A stretch of 64,000 nucleotides of DNA from Corynebacterium sp. SCR221107 (GTDB lineage Bacteria > Actinomycetota > Actinomycetes > Mycobacteriales > Mycobacteriaceae), in NCBI RefSeq assembly GCF_027886475.1, contig NZ_CP115670.1:434001-498000 (forward strand), read 5' to 3'. Shown here in pieces: positions 59,027 through 64,000 of the stretch. The notes below the pieces were generated by a model. It had not been told where the DNA came from. It saw only the letters and a program-made list of their open reading frames with translations, and did no database searches. Position 1 is the stretch's first letter. Every line of letters starts with the position of its first letter. Both the position numbers and the translations under genes were made by a program.

Positions 59027-59842
59027 ATGTCCGCGAAAGCGCGCGCCAATGCTAATAACACGAGGGTTGCCGCTAAGGCCGATTTCCCGTCACGGGCTCG
59101 AAGCTCGGCCGGAGATGATCGGGGAGTGCAGCCGGGTGGGCGGGGCCGGGGGCTGAGCCTTAAGGCCCTGATTGGAATCGGCTACGGCTTCCTTATCGCT
59201 TCGGTAATCGGCATGGTGTGGGCCAACCTGCGGGTCGATGATCCATCGGCTGCAAGCCTGGCTGATCTTTCGGCTGCGATCCTTTTTGAGGTTCTCAGCT
59301 GGGCTGGGTTGCCCATTCTCACCTGGTGTTTTGTTCACCAGTACCGGGCGCATGCGGGATCCTGGGCGATGCTGGGGTGGATTGCCGCAGCGGCGCTTGT
59401 CGCGGAGGTGCCTTACGACTTGGCGGTATCACAGCGCGCCTTCGATTTTTCTTCGCAGAATCTTGTGTGGGCTTTTGTTGTGTGCTTCCTTTTGGCAAAG
59501 GCTTTGGAGACTACCAAGTCGGGTGGCTTGAAGGTGCTCGCTATCGTCGGGGCGGTGTTATGGCTGGTGCTGCTGTGCGTGGGCGTGCGCTTTGGTTTGG
59601 TTTATGTGGGGCTTTTCGTCTTTGCGTTCTTCTTGGTGTTCTGGTTCCTTTCCGCCCGGGAAAACACGATGATGATGACGGCCGGCTTGCTCGGCGCATC
59701 CTTGCTTGTGGCCCCGGCACTGGGTACGGTTTTCCTTCACTATCGCTCGACCACGATCGAGGATGATCGCTCGAGTCACTGGGGTTTGTTGTGGGCCTAT
59801 CCTGTGCTGATGGTGCTTGCGGCCTTCAGTGCTATTGCTTAA
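59027..59842 (+). CDS. musI: MusI-like integral membrane protein
   Basis: A 271-residue membrane protein with a hydrophilic basic N-terminus of about 50 residues and seven or so hydrophobic segments (for example FLIASVIGMVWANL, LAIVGAVLWLVLLCVGVRFG and GLFVFAFFLVFWFLSA). It contains no ABC transporter motif. In Corynebacterium glutamicum a membrane protein of this type downstream of musEFG (MusI) is required for maltose uptake; I assign it by that synteny and by its topology, which resembles TraX-like proteins. The ATG at 59027 follows GGAAGGA at 8 bases. Confidence 0.75.
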   Translation: MSAKARANANNTRVAAKADFPSRARSSAGDDRGVQPGGRGRGLSLKALIGIGYGFLIASVIGMVWANLRVDDPSAASLADLSAAILFEVLSWAGLPILTWCFVHQYRAHAGSWAMLGWIAAAALVAEVPYDLAVSQRAFDFSSQNLVWAFVVCFLLAKALETTKSGGLKVLAIVGAVLWLVLLCVGVRFGLVYVGLFVFAFFLVFWFLSARENTMMMTAGLLGASLLVAPALGTVFLHYRSTTIEDDRSSHWGLLWAYPVLMVLAAFSAIA

Positions 59843-60185
59843 CGACGCCGCCTGTGTCGCAGAAAAGCAACGCGGCTTGGCCGTAGCTGTTTCCAACTCT
59901 GCCGATTTACTTCGCTCGTGCATGGCGTGTTCAGCATTACCCGGGCGGCGTGCCGGTGGCGGGGTATCTCGCGACCACGGCGGTTGTGTCCGCTCCTGAT
60001 TGCACGCCCGTTAAGCCAGGGGGTCGTCGTGTTTGCGTCCTGGCTATTCCTCGGCACGCCACCAGCGTGGACTCGGTGTACCTCTTCCTTGTCATCCCTG
60101 TCGCCGCGTAAAGGTGAGCAAAGAGATAGGGCCGTTGGGGGATTGTCCATTGTCAAGGGGTTTCAACAAGGCTAGGGTGTATGAC
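59843..60185. other. Gene-free stretch between musI and dioxygenase
   Basis: About 340 bases with no supported gene, RNA or obvious terminator. It presumably holds the promoter of the downstream dioxygenase gene. Confidence 0.5.
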
Positions 60186-61016
60186 ATGACCACAAAATCT
60201 TTTGATGAATCTTTTCGCCCTACCCCTGATAGCTCCGGCCTGGCGGCCGTTTTCGTCGGCCATGGTTCGCCTATGAACGCCATTGAGGAAAACTCCTTTA
60301 CTCGTTCGTGGAATGAAATAGGCAAGCAGGCTACCCCGCGCGCGGTGCTGAGCGTCTCGGCTCACTGGTATACCCAGGGCACCGGCGTGACTGCGATGGA
60401 ACATCCTCGCACAATCCACGATTTTTGGGGCTTTCCGGATGAGCTCAATCGGGTTGTTTATGGAGCCCCCGGCGACCCCGAAATAGCCGCGCTCGTCGAA
60501 GAGGTTGCCAAGCCAACCTTGGTGAGCCAAGATCATTCCTGGGGGTTAGACCACGGAACGTGGTCGGTGCTGCGCCATATCTACCCCGAGGCAAATATTC
60601 CCGTCATCCAGTTGTCCATCGACGGCACGAAACCATATGAGGAGCACTTTGCCCTCGGTGCCCGGTTGGCCACGTTAGCGAAGGAAAACAACGTCCTCAT
60701 CTTGGGTAGCGGAAATGTTGTTCACAATCTGCGGATGTATAACCCGCACATGGGTGATGCCGGTTTTGAATGGGCCGATCGTTTCGACGAGAAGGCGCAC
60801 GAGCTGATGTTGGCCAGTCCCGACCGTATCCCGCAGCTATATGAGGATCCTGACTTTATGAAGGCCGTGCCGACCCCGGATCACTTCCTACCCCTGGCCT
60901 ACATCGCCGGAGTCGCAGACGCTCTTGGCGGGGACATCAGCGCCTTCAACGAGTCGCGCACTGGCGGTTCGCTGTCGATGACCGGCTACGCGGTCACAGC
61001 CAAGCGCAACGGCTGA
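60186..61016 (+). CDS. LigB/DODA-type extradiol dioxygenase
   Basis: A 276-residue member of the class III extradiol dioxygenase family (YgiD/4,5-DOPA dioxygenase group), which uses a non-haem metal to open catechol-type rings. Metal-ligand regions are visible as AVFVGHGSPMNAIEEN, LSVSAHWYTQGTGVTAME and DHGTWSVLRHIYPEANIPVI, followed by the C-terminal DHFLPLAYIAGVADALGG. The true substrate in bacteria is usually unknown. I use the ATG at 60186; a second ATG at 60181 is out of frame. Confidence 0.88.
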   Translation: MTTKSFDESFRPTPDSSGLAAVFVGHGSPMNAIEENSFTRSWNEIGKQATPRAVLSVSAHWYTQGTGVTAMEHPRTIHDFWGFPDELNRVVYGAPGDPEIAALVEEVAKPTLVSQDHSWGLDHGTWSVLRHIYPEANIPVIQLSIDGTKPYEEHFALGARLATLAKENNVLILGSGNVVHNLRMYNPHMGDAGFEWADRFDEKAHELMLASPDRIPQLYEDPDFMKAVPTPDHFLPLAYIAGVADALGGDISAFNESRTGGSLSMTGYAVTAKRNG

Positions 61017-61236
61017 GGATCATGCAGCTAGGCGAGAGATTATCGCCGCTGGGCGGTATCGGGAGGCAGGGCTCGATGGAGTATTTGTTCGTGACATTGT
61101 CAGGCATTGTCACGTACTGAAGGCGAGCGACCGTAGGCGTCGGAAAGCGCCATGCGCAAGTGAGCATGGGGCAAAGGTTTGCGTGCGCAATCACGCGCCA
61201 CGGCAACGACCCCGAGGTGGTGGAAAACTCCATAGT

Positions 61237-62733
61237 ATGGAAGCCATGACCGATTTCCGCCCGCGCCTGCATATCACCGCGCCCACCGGCCGCCTCAACG
61301 ACCCCAACGGACTGTTTATCGAGGACGGGATCCTTCACGTGTATTATCAGAAGGATCCTGCCTTTCCCTTCGGTGCTAAGCGCACCGGCTGGGGGCATGT
61401 CAGCACCCCCTTGGGGGCACTGGCGCAACCTGCAGAAACCAGTGCTCACAGTGCTCAAGGCTCTCACGGCGACGATAGTGCACAAAGCTCCCGCATCACC
61501 GAATGGAACGGGGTGTGGACCCATCATCCCGATGCCTTGTATCCGGACGCGGCCTACGACGCCAACGGCTGCTACTCCGGCGGCGCGGTGCGCGACGAGC
61601 GCGGCGACGTTCGCCTGTTTTACACCGGCAACCTCAAAAAGGTTGACGCCAACGGGGAAGTGGTACGCATTGCAACGCAAAACAGCGTCGATGTTGCCGA
61701 ACCCAATTCGGCGCTGGGCGGCGTGTATCGCCGCAGTACGGCCAATCCCCTCATTGACGGCCCGGCGGCCGGATACACCGCCCACTACCGCGATCCAATG
61801 ATCACGCTCGATCCCGACGCCGACAAGCCTGGGCACAAGAAATATCGCATGGTCATCGGCGCGCAGCGCGCGGACGAGACCGGCGCGGTGGTGCTCTATC
61901 GCTCCGACGACCTGGAACAATGGGAGTTTGCCGGCGAGGTGGAATTCGACCTTTCCGAAGCCGTGCCGGGTCTGTCGCCCGATCTCATTCCCGGTGGCTA
62001 CATGTGGGAATGTCCCAACCTGTTTAGCATCCGCGATCAGCAAAGCGGGGAGCGCTTCGAGGTGCTCATCATCTGCCCGCAAGGCCTCGACAAAGTCGTC
62101 GACGAGGCGGGATGTACGCACTATGCCTCCAGCGATCAATGCGGCTACATCGTGGGGCACCTCGAGGATACGACTTTCCATGTGGTGCGCGGATTTAGCG
62201 AGCTCGACTACGGGCACCAGTTCTACGCCCCGCAGGTCGTAGCGCTCGATGAAGCGGAGGTTCCTGAGACCTATGTGCTTTTTGGTTGGATGGGACTTCC
62301 CGCTCAAGATGACACCCCTTCGGTCGATGCGGAGGGGTGGGTGCATTCGCTCACAGTACCGCGGGAACTCACGCTTTATGGTCTTCACCTGCGACAACGT
62401 CTGGTTGTGCCCGAAAACGTTTGCACCGGTGGTCAGCATCACAGTGCAAAGGTTTGCTATCGCCGTGAACTGCTAAAACAAGGAGAAGTCACACTCGAGG
62501 CGCGCGACATGTCTGGTTCGGTGGTAATTTCGGCAAACTACGTTCCGAACGGGCAACAGGTATTAAGTGTGACCTATGGGGGAGATACCCGAACCATCGC
62601 TTGTGGCCCCGGTGAGCTGGAAATTCTGCTCGATGGCGCTACTTGTGAAATTACAGCTCAGAATGGTGAAATCACATTTAGTATTGCGGCGTTTCCTACC
62701 CCCGGTGTGGGTTGGGACACAATTAATTGTTGA
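61237..62733 (+). CDS. scrB: Sucrose(-6-phosphate) hydrolase / beta-fructofuranosidase (GH32)
   Basis: A 498-residue GH32 enzyme that cleaves sucrose or sucrose-6-phosphate. Nucleophile Asp is in GRLNDPNGLF, the transition-state Asp in TAHYRDPMITL, and the acid/base Glu in GGYMWECPNLFSI. The C-terminal beta-sandwich is present. No signal peptide is seen, so it is intracellular. The start is either the ATG at 61237 or the one at 61246. It lies immediately upstream of the sucrose PTS gene, which points to sucrose-6-phosphate as the substrate. Confidence 0.9.
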   Translation: MEAMTDFRPRLHITAPTGRLNDPNGLFIEDGILHVYYQKDPAFPFGAKRTGWGHVSTPLGALAQPAETSAHSAQGSHGDDSAQSSRITEWNGVWTHHPDALYPDAAYDANGCYSGGAVRDERGDVRLFYTGNLKKVDANGEVVRIATQNSVDVAEPNSALGGVYRRSTANPLIDGPAAGYTAHYRDPMITLDPDADKPGHKKYRMVIGAQRADETGAVVLYRSDDLEQWEFAGEVEFDLSEAVPGLSPDLIPGGYMWECPNLFSIRDQQSGERFEVLIICPQGLDKVVDEAGCTHYASSDQCGYIVGHLEDTTFHVVRGFSELDYGHQFYAPQVVALDEAEVPETYVLFGWMGLPAQDDTPSVDAEGWVHSLTVPRELTLYGLHLRQRLVVPENVCTGGQHHSAKVCYRRELLKQGEVTLEARDMSGSVVISANYVPNGQQVLSVTYGGDTRTIACGPGELEILLDGATCEITAQNGEITFSIAAFPTPGVGWDTINC

Positions 62734-62808
62734 TGTGAGAACCGTTGTGTTCCTGTTGGTTTTCCGATTGAATAAGGAGTGTTATCCACTTCTTCTTAGG
62801 AGAACTTC

Positions 62809-64000
62809 ATGCAACATAAGGAAGTTGCAGGCCGCGTTCTGCAAGCAATCGGCGGCGAAGACAACATTGTCGCCGCCGCGCACTGCGCGACCCGCCTGCG
62901 CTTGGTCTTGAAAGACAGCAAGAATGTCGACCAGGCAGCTCTCGACAATGATCCGGATCTTAAGGGAACCTTTGAGACCGGTGGCATGTATCAAATCATC
63001 GTCGGCCCCGGTGACGTCAACAACGTGTTCAAAGAACTCGACTCGATGACGTCGAAGAACATCGCGGTCACCACTGAGGAACTGAAGAATGTTGCCGCCA
63101 AGAGCGGCAGCTGGTTTACTCGCGCCATCAAGGCACTCGCCGACATCTTCGTCCCGCTCATCCCGATTCTGGTCGGTGGCGGTTTGTTGATGGCTATCAA
63201 CAACGTGCTCACCGCAAAGGACCTCTTCGGCCCGGAGTCCCTGGTAGAGATGTACCCGAACATCACCGGTGTCTCGGAGATGATCAACCTGCTGGCTTCC
63301 GCACCGTTTGCGTTCCTGCCGGTGCTGGTGGGCTTTACCGCTACCAAGCGCTTCGGCGGCAACGAGTTCCTCGGTGCCGGCATCGCCATGGCAATGGTCT
63401 ACCCATCGCTGGTCAACGGCTACAACGTGGCCGAGGCCATCGCCAATGGTGAGATGACATACTGGAACCTCTTCGGCCTCGACGTGGCCCAAGCCGGCTA
63501 CCAGGGCTCCGTCCTGCCGATCCTGCTGGTCTCCTGGATCCTGTCTGTCATTGAGAAGTTCTTCCACAAGCACCTCAAGGGCACCGTCGACTTCCTGGTC
63601 ACCCCGGTGCTTACCCTGCTGATCACCGGCTTCCTTACCTTCATCGCCGTTGGCCCGGTCATGCGCAGCCTCGGCGACTGGCTGGCCATCGGCCTGGCCA
63701 ACCTCTATGACTTCGGCGGCCCGATTGGTGGCTTCATCTTCGGCCTCATCTACTCGCCGATCGTCATCACAGGTCTGCACCAGTCCTTCCCGCCGATCGA
63801 GACGATGCTGTGGGGACAGGGTGGTTCCTTCATCTTCGCAACCGCCTCCATGGCCAACATCGCCCAGGGTGCTGTGGCTCTGGCCGTGTTCTTCCTGGCC
63901 AAGAGTGAGAAGCTCAAGGGCTTGGCTGGTGCCTCGGGTATGTCCGCCGTCTTCGGTATCACTGAGCCCGCCATCTTCGGTGTGAACCTGCGCCTGCGCT
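62809..64000 (+). CDS. ptsS: Sucrose PTS enzyme IIBC, 5' part (runs off window)
   Basis: The first 397 residues of a sucrose-type PTS permease. The EIIB domain comes first, with the phosphorylated Cys in [13 protein letters not shown] near residue 26 and [19 protein letters not shown]. The EIIC membrane domain then starts near residue 110 ([20 protein letters not shown]) and includes [20 protein letters not shown] and the GITEPAIFG motif just before the window end. It imports and phosphorylates sucrose for the upstream hydrolase. The ATG has a TAGGAGAAC site. The gene is only 75 bases after scrB, so they are likely cotranscribed. Any fused EIIA domain would lie beyond the window. Confidence 0.92.
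   Translation, partial: MQHKEVAGRVLQAIGGEDNIVAAAHCATRLRLVLKDSKNVDQAALDNDPDLKGTFETGGMYQIIVGPGDVNNVFKELDSMTSKNIAVTTEELKNVAAKSGSWFTRAIKALADIFVPLIPILVGGGLLMAINNVLTAKDLFGPESLVEMYPNITGVSEMINLLASAPFAFLPVLVGFTATKRFGGNEFLGAGIAMAMVYPSLVNGYNVAEAIANGEMTYWNLFGLDVAQAGYQGSVLPILLVSWILSVIEKFFHKHLKGTVDFLVTPVLTLLITGFLTFIAVGPVMRSLGDWLAIGLANLYDFGGPIGGFIFGLIYSPIVITGLHQSFPPIETMLWGQGGSFIFATASMANIAQGAVALAVFFLAKSEKLKGLAGASGMSAVFGITEPAIFGVNLRLR

Noticed and set aside
60994..62442. 482-codon reverse frame opposite the GH32 gene
   Set aside because: The forward strand has all GH32 catalytic motifs; the reverse frame is a shadow.

Overview
The window is high-G+C actinobacterial DNA, most likely from a Corynebacterium. 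This rests on the rpoC / rpsL-rpsG-fusA-tuf / S10-operon order, the Mus-type maltose ABC transporter with its extra MusI membrane component, a sucrose PTS gene next to a GH32 hydrolase, and corynebacterial-type DUF4032 and GT39-like proteins. I cannot name the species from the sequence alone.

Layout. 1-3.3 kb: 3' part of rpoC with a strong terminator. 3.3-13.4 kb: an intergenic region holding an acyltransferase remnant and a 117-bp inverted-repeat element; a two-domain VOC protein; a GT39-like membrane glycosyltransferase broken by a homopolymer frameshift and an amber codon; the anaerobic ribonucleotide reductase pair nrdD-nrdG with candidate tandem NrdR boxes; the sugar-ABC ATPase musK; and a DUF4032 kinase-like protein. 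13.9-28.3 kb: translation genes rpsL, rpsG, fusA, tuf; a candidate structured small RNA; an Hsp70-like gene; a hypothetical gene with a DUF421 partner; the S10 operon rpsJ to rpsQ; and a YCII protein.

28.4-47.1 kb is a defence island. A gene of unknown function is split by an IS481-like element flanked by a 15-bp direct repeat, and both ends of that element carry repeats spaced at exactly 24 bp. Next comes a type 1 BREX system: brxA, brxB, brxC, pglX, pglZ, brxL. Its pglX is split in two. An N-terminal methyltransferase gene ends with a target-recognition module. A separate gene encodes the C-terminal domain. Between them lie alternative recognition modules in reverse orientation, bounded by perfect inverted repeats, and a tyrosine recombinase gene flanked by near-identical direct repeats. 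This looks like an inversion switch for BREX specificity. The BrxL protein carries a C-terminal domain that resembles the MIT C-terminal (MITD1) fold rather than a Lon protease.

47.1-50.9 kb is insertion-sequence scar tissue: a DUF1648 gene beheaded by an IS3-family element, which also truncates an IS110-family transposase. 50.9-64 kb is carbohydrate metabolism: type I pullulanase, a GH13 alpha-glucosidase-like enzyme, musE-musF-musG-musI, a LigB-type dioxygenase, a GH32 sucrose hydrolase and the start of the sucrose PTS EII gene, which runs off the window. Pullulanase and the GH13 enzyme would break alpha-glucans and maltodextrins, MusEFGI with MusK (43 kb away) would import maltose, and PtsS with the GH32 enzyme would handle sucrose. 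An 11-bp motif recurs eight times across the window, five times between genes.
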